From the NCBI GenBank assembly GCA_049840595.1, contig JASGKO010000043.1, forward strand, positions 272,835-336,834: 64,000 nt of DNA. Direction: 5' to 3'. This DNA comes from JASGKO01 sp049840595 (GTDB taxonomy: Bacteria > Verrucomicrobiota > Verrucomicrobiia > Chthoniobacterales > Chthoniobacteraceae). Under the pieces are notes generated by a model that saw only the letters and a program-made list of their open reading frames with translations, made no database searches and was not told where the DNA came from. The number at the start of each line of letters is the position of its first letter. Within the stretch, counting starts at the first letter, position 1. Position numbers and translations under genes: made by a program. Below are positions 55,491 through 64,000 of the stretch, piece by piece.

Positions 55491-58400
55491 ATGAAAACCC
55501 CTTCAGTGCAGGTTCGGCGCGAGCGCGTTATCCTGCCCACCTATGAGCCGATGCCGGCGGACAAAAATCCCATGTTCATCGAGAAGCGGGTCTATCAAGG
55601 GAGCAGCGGCAAGGTTTACCCGCTGCCGTTTTATGACCGGATTTCCGAGCAGAAAACCGACCGGGCCTGGGACGCGATCTGGCTGGAGAACGAGTTTATT
55701 GAGCTCATGATTCTGCCCGAGCTTGGGGGACGTATCCATGTGGGACGAGACAAGACGAATGGATATGACTTCTTTTACCGGCAGGAGGTCATCAAACCGG
55801 CCCTGGTGGGCCTCGCTGGACCGTGGGCGTCCGGGGGTGTGGAGTTCAACTGGCCGCAACACCATCGTCCGGCCACCTTTATGCCGACGGCGACCGAGAT
55901 CGAGCGGCACCCGGATGGATCAATCACCGTCTGGTGCAGCGACCACGATCCCATGGCGAGAATGAAGGGGATGCACGGGGTCTGCCTCCATCCCGGCAAA
56001 GCATACCTGGAGCTGAAGGTGCGTGCCTACAATCGCACGCAATCGGTGCAGACTTTTCTCTGGTGGGCCAACGTCGCCACCCGGGTTCATGAAGATTATC
56101 AGAGCTTCTTCCCGCCGGATGTGGTCTATGTCGCCGATCACGCCCGCCGCTCCATGAGCAAGTATCCTCTCTGTAAAGGCCATTATTATGGGGTGGATTA
56201 CGGAGCACGGCAAAAAGGGGGGATGCCGACGAATGAGGTCCCCCCCAACTATATCCCGAGTCATGCGGGAGGAAGTTCGGTGGCAACCTATGCCCCCAAT
56301 GACCTTTCCTTTTACGCCAATATTCCTGTGCCCACCTCCTACATGGCGATGGGCTCAAAAGAGGATTTTTTTGGCGGGTACGATCACCGGGAGGAGGCGG
56401 GACTCGTCCATATCGCCAACCACCATATTTCCCCGGGGAAGAAGCAGTGGACGTGGGGAAACCATGAGTTTGGCTATGCCTGGGATCGCAGCTTGACCGA
56501 CCCGGGATCAGAGAAAGGAGAATGCCCCCCCTATATCGAACTCATGGCGGGCGTTTACACGGATAATCAGCCCGATTTTTCCTTTCTCATGCCGGGAGAA
56601 ACCAAGGCTTGGACTCAATACTGGTATCCCATTCAAAAAATCGGCCCGACTAGTCACGCAACTCTGGAGGTGGCAGCCAGCCTGCAACTGAACCCCCGCA
56701 CGCTGAAGATCGGGATTGCAGCCTCCAGTCGCTTTGCCGGAGCGATCATTCGCCTGGAACCGGCGAAAGGGCGCGCGCTGGTCTGGAAAACCGACCTTGC
56801 GCCAGAAGCCCCCTTTGTGAAGGAAGTAGCGCAACCGGCTCAGAAATTTGCCAATGGTCAGTGCACGCTCCGCGTGCTGGCGGCGGATGGGCGCGAACTG
56901 CTGGCCTACTTCCCGAAAGAACGGGTGGAAAGTGAGGTGCCTGCCCCGGCCACCGAGCCCCCCCTTCCGTCGGAAATCAAGAGTAATGACGAGCTGTATC
57001 TCACTGGCCGGCATCTAGAGCAGTATCGTCATGCAACCCGCGATCCGGTGCCCTACTGGCGGGAAGCGCTCCAGCGCGACCCCGGCGATGCGCGCTGCCA
57101 TACGGCGCTGGGGGGGTGGCACCTCGGGCGGGGGGAATTTACTCAGGCGGATGGCCATTTTCGCGCTGCCATGGAGCGCCTTACCCAGCGCAATGCAAAC
57201 CCTCGAGACGGGGAAGCGCTTTACTTGCGTGGGCAGACACTGCGGCATTTGGGCCGGAATGAAGAAGCTTACGCCTGCTTTTACAAGGCGACTTGGAACC
57301 AGGCCTGGCAATCTGCGGGCTATCATGCCCTGGCCGAACTCGATTGTCGGCGGGCGGATTGGTTAACGGCCCTCGATCATCTGGAGCGGTCCTTACGGCT
57401 GAATACGGATAATCTGAATGCCCGTAACCTCCGGGTCCTCGTTCTGGAGCAGTTGGGCCGCAATGAGGAAGCCGCTGCGGCGCTCGCTGCGGTGCGCGCT
57501 TTGGATCCGCTGGACCTCTGGTCTTCCTTTCTGAGTGGAAATCCGTTTCAAGCCGATGCTCAGGCATGGGTGGACCTGGCGCTTGATCTGGCCCGCGCGG
57601 GCTTCCTCGAAAAGGCTGCAAAATCTCTGAAAAATGCCATTCAAAACCCTGGAATTGGGGGTGCCCCTCTGATAAATTACTGCCTCGCTTGGGTGGCTGA
57701 TCAAATGGGTGATTCCAAGAGTGCATTACGTTACTGTCGGGCTGGCGAGAAGGCCCCCCCCGATTATTGTTTTCCCGCCCGGGTTGAGGAGATTGCGGTT
57801 CTCCAACGAGCCATGGAGTTGCATCCCACCGATGCGCGGGCTCCCTATTACTTGGCGAATCTATACTATGATCGTCGCCGCCATCGCGAAGCCATCACGC
57901 TTTGGGAAAAGGCCGTTCGTCTCGACCCGGCCCACGCCATTACCTGGCGAAATCTTGGGCTCGGTTACTTCAATATCACGCATGAGCCGGAGAAAGCCCG
58001 CCGGGCCTACGACCGGGCCTTCAAGGCCAACCCTGCCGATGCCCGCCTGCTCTTTGAGCGGGACCAGCTTTGGAAGCGGATGGGAGTGACACCGGCCAAA
58101 CGCTTGCGAGAACTGAAAAAATATCCCTCGCTCGTGGCCCAGCGGGATGATCTCTCGGTGGAATACTGTGCGCTGTGCAATCAGGTCGGTCGCCCTGCCG
58201 AAGCGCTGGCGATCCTTGAGTCCCGAAAGTTCCAGCCTTGGGAAGGCGGAGAGGGGCAGGCGTTGAGTCAGTTTACTCAGACGCATCTGGCCTTGGGCCG
58301 AATGGCGCTGGCGGGCAGGGATCCGGCCCTGGCTCGGGAGCATTTTGCAAAGGCGCTTACTTCCCCGGAGAACCTGTCCGAAGCGAAGCACCTGCTGGCG

Positions 58401-58889
58401 AACCAGAGTGACATTTATTACTGGCTGGGAGTGGCTTGTGATCAAATGGGGGATACCCCCCAGGCGAAGCAATGCTGGCAGGCAGCCGCGGATTTCCGGG
58501 GGGATTTTCAAGAGATGAGCGTGCGTGCTTACTCGGAAATGACGCTCTTTTCCGCACTGGCCATGATCCACCTGCGAAGAAAGCCGGAGGCGGTCAAATT
58601 GCTGCGAAACCTTCTCTCCCACGCCCGGAGCTTGTATGAGGCGAAAGCGAGAATCGACTACTTTGCGACCTCGCTGCCGACGATGTTGCTGTTCGATGCC
58701 GATCTGCAACAACGCCAGGAAACGATGGCGCTCTTTCTGGAAGGGCAGGCTTATTTTGGGCTGGGGCAGAAGGCCCGGGCGATGGCCCTCTTTCAGCGCG
58801 TGCTGGTTCGCGATCCGGCTCATCCTTGGGCGGCCAGCTATCTGACGAGCAGGCCGCACGGCAGACGGAATTTAACCATGAAGGCGTGA
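55491..58889 (+). CDS. DUF5107 domain protein with TPR repeats
   Basis: 1132 residues without a signal peptide, so cytoplasmic. Residues about 20-430 are the DUF5107 / galactose-mutarotase-like fold (YPLPFYDRISEQKTDRAWDA, LPELGGRIHVGRDKTNGYDF, GGVEFNWPQHHRPATFMPT). Residues about 500-1130 form a TPR solenoid (e.g. EALQRDPGDARCHTALGGWH, WEKAVRLDPAHAITWRNLG). The family is frequent beside glycoside hydrolases in Verrucomicrobia and Bacteroidetes, with no known reaction; a role in handling sugar anomers is plausible. It is divergent from AraC and upstream of two GH51 genes. Confidence 0.82.
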   Translation: MKTPSVQVRRERVILPTYEPMPADKNPMFIEKRVYQGSSGKVYPLPFYDRISEQKTDRAWDAIWLENEFIELMILPELGGRIHVGRDKTNGYDFFYRQEVIKPALVGLAGPWASGGVEFNWPQHHRPATFMPTATEIERHPDGSITVWCSDHDPMARMKGMHGVCLHPGKAYLELKVRAYNRTQSVQTFLWWANVATRVHEDYQSFFPPDVVYVADHARRSMSKYPLCKGHYYGVDYGARQKGGMPTNEVPPNYIPSHAGGSSVATYAPNDLSFYANIPVPTSYMAMGSKEDFFGGYDHREEAGLVHIANHHISPGKKQWTWGNHEFGYAWDRSLTDPGSEKGECPPYIELMAGVYTDNQPDFSFLMPGETKAWTQYWYPIQKIGPTSHATLEVAASLQLNPRTLKIGIAASSRFAGAIIRLEPAKGRALVWKTDLAPEAPFVKEVAQPAQKFANGQCTLRVLAADGRELLAYFPKERVESEVPAPATEPPLPSEIKSNDELYLTGRHLEQYRHATRDPVPYWREALQRDPGDARCHTALGGWHLGRGEFTQADGHFRAAMERLTQRNANPRDGEALYLRGQTLRHLGRNEEAYACFYKATWNQAWQSAGYHALAELDCRRADWLTALDHLERSLRLNTDNLNARNLRVLVLEQLGRNEEAAAALAAVRALDPLDLWSSFLSGNPFQADAQAWVDLALDLARAGFLEKAAKSLKNAIQNPGIGGAPLINYCLAWVADQMGDSKSALRYCRAGEKAPPDYCFPARVEEIAVLQRAMELHPTDARAPYYLANLYYDRRRHREAITLWEKAVRLDPAHAITWRNLGLGYFNITHEPEKARRAYDRAFKANPADARLLFERDQLWKRMGVTPAKRLRELKKYPSLVAQRDDLSVEYCALCNQVGRPAEALAILESRKFQPWEGGEGQALSQFTQTHLALGRMALAGRDPALAREHFAKALTSPENLSEAKHLLANQSDIYYWLGVACDQMGDTPQAKQCWQAAADFRGDFQEMSVRAYSEMTLFSALAMIHLRRKPEAVKLLRNLLSHARSLYEAKARIDYFATSLPTMLLFDADLQQRQETMALFLEGQAYFGLGQKARAMALFQRVLVRDPAHPWAASYLTSRPHGRRNLTMKA

Positions 58890-58998
58890 ACGTGAAAAGC
58901 GCGGGGTGATGCGCACGGGACGGTAAAGTTACTTTCCTTGGGAAGTTTCGGACTATGTCGCTGACAATGGGGTTCTACTTCAGTTCACTTCATCCGCT

Positions 58999-61008
58999 AT
59001 GCCCCACCCCGCATTCACTTCTATTCGCTGCATGGCCATCGGCTGTGCGGTTCTCTGTGCCACGCTGGCCCACGCTGCTCCGCTCCCGCAGGCGACGTTG
59101 ACGGTCAACCTCGCTGGCAAGGGAAAGGCGATCAGCCCGGACCTTTTCGGCATCTTTTTCGAGGACCTCAACTATGCGGCTGATGGCGGCCTGTATGGAG
59201 AACTCATTCAGAACCGCTCCTTTGAATACGACGCCACCGAGCAGCCGACCTGGAATGCGCTGACTGCCTGGCAACTGGTAAAGCGAGGTGGGGGAGACGG
59301 CGGGTGGAAGGTGGAAAATGCCCTGCCGATCAATGCCAACAACCCGCATTACATCACGCTGATGGTCAAAAAGCCCGGGGCCGGGGTCGGCGTTTCCAAT
59401 GCCGGGGTCGGCGGCATCCCGGTGAAGGCGGGCGAGTCCTACGACGCTTCCTTTTTCGCCCGTCAGCTTTACATGCGTTCGGCATGGGGTCCGGATAATT
59501 CCCCGGATGGGCGTCCGATGCCGGTGAGCATCCGGCTGGAGGCGAAAGACGGTACCGTGCTGGCGGAAGCCCCGGTGCAGGTGAATGGCCGCGACTGGAA
59601 GAAAGTCACCGCCACGCTCACGCCCTCGCGCACGGAAGACGCCGCGACGTTTGTCCTGCTGGGCACGGCCGAGGGCGGGATCGCGCTGGATGAGATTTCG
59701 CTCTTTCCGCACCACACCTTTCATGACCGGCCGAACGGCCTGCGGGCCGACCTCGCGCAGACGATTGCGGACATCCACCCGAAATTCGTTCGCTTCCCCG
59801 GCGGCTGCCTCGCGCATGGCGACGGCATCGGCAACATTTACCGCTGGAAGGACACCATTGGCCCCGTCGAGCAGCGCAAGCAGCAGAAAAACCTGTGGGG
59901 CTACCATCAATCGGTCGGCCTTGGCTATTTCGAGTATTTCCAATTCTGCGAGGACATCGGAGCCAAGCCGCTGCCGGTACTTTTGGCCGGCGTCTCGTGC
60001 CAGAACTCGAACTCCAGCCCCGGCCTTGGCCAGGAATGCATGCCGCTGGCCGATCTGCCCGCTTACATTCAGGATCTCAAGGACCTGATCGAGTATGCGA
60101 ATGGACCCGCGACCTCGAAATGGGGCGCAAAGCGCGCTGCCGCCGGGCATCCGGAGCCCTTCCATCTCCAATACCTCGGGATCGGTAACGAGGACAAAAT
60201 CACGCCCGGCTTCGAGGAGCGGTTCACGAAGATTTACAAGGCGGTCCACGCCGAGCATCCCGAGATCCAGATTGTCGGCACCGCCGGCCCGTTCCCCGAG
60301 GGCGAAGATTTCGACAAGGGCTGGAAGGTCGCGAATCAATTGCACGTGGCAATCATCGACGAGCATTACTACCAGACGCCGGAGTGGTTCCTGAGCCACT
60401 TCAATCGTTACGATGGCTACGACCGCAACCACTCGAAGGTCTATGTGGGCGAATACGCCGCGAGCGAAAAGGATCGCCGGAACACCTTGCAGACGGCGAT
60501 CGCCGAGGCGGCTTACATGACCCAGCTTGAGCGCAATGGCGACGTGGTGCACATGGCCTCCTACGCGCCGTTGCTCTCCTTCGTCCACCATTCGCAGTGG
60601 CATCCCGATATGATTTACTTCGATGGCACGCACATCGATCGGTCGATCAATTATTACGTGCAGCAGCTTTTCGCCTCCAATTCTGGCGAGACGTATTTTG
60701 CCTCCACGCTCAATGATTCCACCGGACTCGCCACCTCGGTGGTCCGCGAGCAAAAGAGCGGGGATCTGATTTTGAAGATCGTGAATTACGGCACCACCGC
60801 GCGCCCGCTGAGGATTAACCTCGATGGGGCGCAAAACCTCGGGAGCCAGGCCGTGCAGACGGTGCTTGCCGGTGATCCCAATGCGGAAAACACCTTTGAG
60901 ACCACGCAGCCGCTGACGCCGGTGACCGGGAACCTCCCCGTGCAACCGGCTTTCGATTGCGAAGCGCCCGCGAGTTCCTTGACGGTCATCCGGATTCCCC
61001 AGGCATAG
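58999..61008 (+). CDS. Secreted alpha-L-arabinofuranosidase, GH51
   Basis: 669 residues. Signal peptide ending AHA near residue 26. A carbohydrate-binding, CBM4-like stretch (about 80-240) is followed by the GH51 (beta/alpha)8 catalytic domain: FVRFPGGCLAHGD, LQYLGIGNEDKITPGFEERF (N-E-D, acid/base Glu), KVYVGEYAASEKD (nucleophile Glu). It removes terminal arabinose from arabinan or arabinoxylan. It lies 109 bp after the DUF5107 gene and 64 bp before a second GH51. Confidence 0.9.
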   Translation: MPHPAFTSIRCMAIGCAVLCATLAHAAPLPQATLTVNLAGKGKAISPDLFGIFFEDLNYAADGGLYGELIQNRSFEYDATEQPTWNALTAWQLVKRGGGDGGWKVENALPINANNPHYITLMVKKPGAGVGVSNAGVGGIPVKAGESYDASFFARQLYMRSAWGPDNSPDGRPMPVSIRLEAKDGTVLAEAPVQVNGRDWKKVTATLTPSRTEDAATFVLLGTAEGGIALDEISLFPHHTFHDRPNGLRADLAQTIADIHPKFVRFPGGCLAHGDGIGNIYRWKDTIGPVEQRKQQKNLWGYHQSVGLGYFEYFQFCEDIGAKPLPVLLAGVSCQNSNSSPGLGQECMPLADLPAYIQDLKDLIEYANGPATSKWGAKRAAAGHPEPFHLQYLGIGNEDKITPGFEERFTKIYKAVHAEHPEIQIVGTAGPFPEGEDFDKGWKVANQLHVAIIDEHYYQTPEWFLSHFNRYDGYDRNHSKVYVGEYAASEKDRRNTLQTAIAEAAYMTQLERNGDVVHMASYAPLLSFVHHSQWHPDMIYFDGTHIDRSINYYVQQLFASNSGETYFASTLNDSTGLATSVVREQKSGDLILKIVNYGTTARPLRINLDGAQNLGSQAVQTVLAGDPNAENTFETTQPLTPVTGNLPVQPAFDCEAPASSLTVIRIPQA

Positions 61009-61072
61009 ATTGTTTAAATAATTGAACGATTTCGGTGGTCGCACCGTCGCAAAGTTCTGTCTCAACCCGCCC

Positions 61073-63069
61073 ATGAAAAAACTCCCTCTCTCCCAACTCG
61101 CTGCGCTCTCCGCGCTCCTGCTGCCGGCCTCGTTGCTGGCCGCCGATGCCACTGCACTCGCTCCGACGCTCACGCTGGACCTCAGCAAGCCCGGGATCAA
61201 ATTCGCGCCCACCTTCTACGGTCTCATGACCGAAGAGATCAACCACGCCTACGATGGCGGGCTTTACGCGGAGTTGATCCAGAACCGGCAGTTCAAGGAC
61301 GACGGGAAATCGCCCGCGCACTGGTCGCTGGTCGGTGATCCGAGCGCGGGCAGTTCGATCGCGCCTGGACTCCACGCAGCCGGTGAATGAGGCGCTCACC
61401 GTGGCGCTGAAGCTGGAGGCGAAGGCCACCGGCGGCAAGCCAGTCGGCATCGCCAATGAAGGCGTTCTGGGGCGTTCCGGTAAAGCCGGGAACGACCTAC
61501 CGGGCCTCGTTTTTTGCGAAAGGCAGTGCAAATGCGCAACTCCGCGTCGGCATCCAAAGCGCCGATGGGACCACGACCTATGCGCAGACGGCGGTGACCA
61601 GTATTACCTCCGATTGGAAGCGCTATACCATGGAGCTGACCACGGCGCAGGATGCGCCCGCGCTGCCGAATGGCCGCTTCGTCATTACCACCACGCAGCC
61701 CGGCACCTACTGGTTCAACCTCGTTTCGCTCTTCCCGCCCACCTTCAAGGACCGTCCGAACGGCAACCGCGTGGACCTGATGCAGGAGCTGGTGGATTTG
61801 AAGCCGGCCTTCCTCCGTTGCCCCGGTGGCAACTACCTGGAGGGGGAATCGCCCGAGACGCACTTTGTGTGGAAGCAGACGCTGGGCGACATCTCCGAGC
61901 GCCCCGGCCACATGGGCACGTGGGGCTATCGCTCCAGCGACGGCATGGGCCTGCTGGAATTTATGGAATGGGCGGAAGACATGGGCTCCGAGCCCGTGCT
62001 CGCGGTCTATGCCGGGTACTCGCTGCCGTCAAAGGAACACCGCGGTGGCATCACCGTTCCCACCGGCGACGCGATGAAGCCCTATGTCGAGGAAGCGCTC
62101 GATGAAATCGAATACGTCACCGGCGGCCCCGAGACGAAGTGGGGCGCCCGCCGCATTGCCGATGGGCATCCGCAGCCGTTCTCGCTGCAGTACGTGGAGA
62201 TCGGCAACGAGGACTTCGTGGGCGACGCGAAGAAAACCTACGACGCCCGCTTTGCGCAGTTCTACGACGCGATCAAGGCGAAGTATCCGCAGCTCCAGTG
62301 CATCGCCACCATCCCGGTGAAAAGCCGCAAGGCCGATGTGCTCGACGAGCATCACTACGCCACCTCCGTGCAGATGATGGACCTCGCGCATCGCTACGAT
62401 AAGTTCGACCGCAACGGGCCGAAGATTTTTGTCGGCGAATGGGCCACCCGCGAACTGGTGCAGACCGGGCCCGATGGCACGGTGCAATACAATCGCATGC
62501 CCTGGAGCTACAAGGAGATTCCCACGCCCTCGCTGCACGCGGCGCTGGGTGACGCCGCCTTCCTCACCGGCATGGAGCGCAATGCGGATCTGATCGTGAT
62601 GAATTGCTACGCGCCACTCTTCGTCCACGACAACCCGGGGGCCTACCAGTGGAGCCCGAATCTCATCGGCTACGATTCGTTGCGCAGCTACGTCTCCCCG
62701 GCCTACTACGTGCAGAAGATGTTCAGCGACCATCGCGGCGACAGTACCGTGAACCAGACGTTGAGCGGCGAGCCGAAGACCTTCTTTGCCAATGCGACCG
62801 TCGATCATGCCAGGGGCGTGGTCTATGTGAAAGTAGTCAACCTCGCGATGACGGAGCAGGCGCTCGCGGTGAAGCTGGATGGGGCGACCGCCGTGGATTC
62901 CGAGGCGGAGGCGACCATCCTCACGGCTCCCACGCCGGGCGCGGTGAATTCCCTCACCCAGCCGGACAACGTGAAGCCGACGACCACGAAGCTCACCGGC
63001 TTGGGCGCGGAGTTCAGCCACACCTTCCCGGCCAATTCGCTGACGATTATTGCATTGAAGACCAAGTAG
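61073..63069 (+). pseudogene. Second secreted GH51 alpha-L-arabinofuranosidase, two frame breaks
   Basis: Signal peptide MKKLPLSQLAALSALLLPAS. The order is as in the preceding gene: PTFYGLMTEEINHAYDGGLY, then the CBM-like region, then PAFLRCPGGNYLEGESPETH, SLQYVEIGNEDFVGDAKKTY and KIFVGEWATRELVQTGPDG with both catalytic Glu residues. The frame breaks at 61364 (one extra C; expected SIALDSTQPVNEALTVAL) and at 61464 (one extra G; expected NEGFWGVPVKPGTTYRASFF). Both are single insertions in otherwise healthy sequence. The corrected length is about 665 residues. The two GH51 genes look like diverged tandem copies. Confidence 0.82.
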
Positions 63070-63102
63070 CGCAATGTGAGGCGAGCGCGTCGCGGGCAAG
63101 TG

Positions 63103-63128
63103 CGCTCCCAGGCTGGAGCCTGGGAGCG
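63103..63128. repeat. Perfect 12-bp inverted repeat after the GH51 genes
   Basis: CGCTCCCAGGCT and AGCCTGGGAGCG with GG between. It has no T-run. It is a type of palindrome often dispersed in GC-rich genomes and may end transcripts or be a small mobile repeat. Confidence 0.6.
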
Positions 63129-63253
63129 AGCTTCGATGAGGAAGGTGCGAATCGCGCCATGCGCGGCATTCATCTTTTCCATGAAAAGATTGAGGCCGCC
63201 CACGGGTTCGATCTCCTTGAACTGTGCCGTCGGGCAGGGTTAGCTCGGAGGCT

Positions 63254-63643
63254 ATGAAGCTGAGACTACGCGGGGATTCGCTGCGCTTGCGACTGACAAA
63301 GACGGAGATCGCCACTTTTGCCGCGACTGGGGTGATGGAAGAGCGGGTCAATTTTGGGTCCGATGCGGCCCTGGTTTACCGGTTGGAATCCCGGGGCGAA
63401 CTCACGACCGTGACGGCGATTTTCCAAGGCGCGCAAATTTCCGTGCAAGTGCCAGCGACCGAGGCGGCGGAATGGGCCACCGGCGAAAAAGTCGGCCTCT
63501 ACGGCGAGGCGGGCTGGGGCTTGAAGATCGCGATCGAGAAGGATTTCAAGTGCCTCGATCCCCGTCGCGACGAGGATGAATCGGACGCCTTTGAAAATCC
63601 CCACGGTCCGGGACACACCGCATGCGAATCGGCGGCGGATTGA
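63254..63643 (+). CDS. DUF7009-family small protein
   Basis: 129 residues starting MKLRLRGDSLRLRLTKTEIA, the pattern of a small conserved family (DUF7009) often found beside metabolic genes. It then has FGSDAALVYRLESRGELTTV and KVGLYGEAGWGLKIAIEKDF, a beta-rich fold. The acidic tail has CLDPRRDEDESDAFENPHG. It is convergent with the oxygenase gene. The function is unknown. Confidence 0.65.
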   Translation: MKLRLRGDSLRLRLTKTEIATFAATGVMEERVNFGSDAALVYRLESRGELTTVTAIFQGAQISVQVPATEAAEWATGEKVGLYGEAGWGLKIAIEKDFKCLDPRRDEDESDAFENPHGPGHTACESAAD

Positions 63644-63657
63644 TCGGAACGCGTTTT

Positions 63658-64000
63658 TTACGCGGTGAACCGCCGCCCCAATCCCAATTTTCCGAGGCAC
63701 TGGCGATAGACGATCGAACTGCGGTTCGGCGCGGGATGTCGTACTCGTCCTGCAGATCAATCGGCAGATCCTCCGGCCACTGCTGTTCCACAATCGCCTT
63801 GTCCTCGGCAAAGACCTGGTGGTTGAAATCGAGTGTGGCCTGGAGAGGTGCATCCTTGTCGAAGTTCCGGCAAATCGGGACGAAGACGCGGGTCTTGCGC
63901 GCGGAGACGGGGCAGGCGGCGTTGAGGATGTGGAGCTGGCCGTCGTTCGGGAAAAAGACGAGGTGCTGTTCGGATTCTATCGTGTTTCCCTATTAACCTT
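63658..64000 (-). pseudogene. Rieske-type aromatic ring-hydroxylating oxygenase, C-terminal part, one frame break
   Basis: Only the last roughly 110 residues are in the window. On the minus strand one frame reads FFPNDGQLHILNAACPVSAR, VFVPICRNFDKDAP, FNHQVFAEDKAIVEQQWPED, then IDLQDEYDI, and a second frame continues APNRSSIVYRQCLGKLGLGR, RFTA and TAA at 63658. These match the end of vanillate-O-demethylase-like Rieske oxygenases (E-D-x-x-I-V-E-x-Q-x-P-E-x-L-P). At about 63733 one base is missing between ATC and GCG, or two are extra. The N-terminal Rieske centre is off the window. Confidence 0.6.

Noticed and set aside
63622..63996. 124-codon plus-strand open frame at the right end
   Set aside because: The minus strand carries a clear Rieske oxygenase C-terminus here; the plus-strand frame has no family resemblance.

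Overview
The window looks like a high-GC chromosomal segment from a member of the Verrucomicrobiota, possibly a Chthoniobacter/Terrimicrobium-like lineage (inference). The grounds are very large proteins made of autotransporter-type beta-strand repeats with C-terminal PEP-CTERM signals, a rhamnose operon of the DeoR / rhamnulokinase / aldolase-dehydrogenase type, many secreted polysaccharide lyases and hydrolases, and short intergenic repeats. The left edge holds the first 25 codons of dnaA on the minus strand, followed by a non-coding stretch with DnaA-box-like sites, so the replication origin probably lies at 78-600.

Layout. 623-9196: sodium:solute symporter, argA-type N-acetylglutamate synthase, response regulator, then rhamnulokinase, DeoR regulator and a bifunctional rhamnulose-phosphate aldolase/dehydrogenase. 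9290-14340: AT-richer accessory island with type I restriction remnants, a DUF4062 protein and small minus-strand genes whose stop codons sit inside integron-attC-like junctions. 14700-24517: secreted protein, Mpv17-like membrane protein, LptF/LptG-type permease, ArsR/MFS pair with an operator, old yellow enzyme, luciferase-like monooxygenase and two methyltransferases. 24899-39511: three tandem autotransporter-repeat/PEP-CTERM surface proteins. 39804-51223: TPR membrane glycosyltransferase-like protein, two alginate-lyase-type secreted enzymes (one very large and modular) and a small membrane/rhodanese/MauE-like operon. 51674-64000: LacI regulator, D-2-hydroxyacid dehydrogenase, AraC regulator, DUF5107-TPR protein, two GH51 arabinofuranosidases, a DUF7009 protein and the C-terminus of a Rieske-type oxygenase.

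How it fits together. Most of the right half looks like a surface and polysaccharide-use region for plant or algal glycans (arabinan, alginate-like uronates, rhamnose). A 14-bp palindromic motif of the form CTTANNCGNNTAAG occurs before the LacI gene, before the dehydrogenase and, at a steady 97-123 bp, before all three autotransporter-like genes. I read it as one LacI-family regulon.

Caution. At least eight genes carry single- or double-base frame breaks in otherwise intact, recognisable sequence. Some may be sequencing errors. In two paralogous surface proteins the break lies at the same place and puts the PEP-CTERM anchor out of frame, which deserves a direct check.
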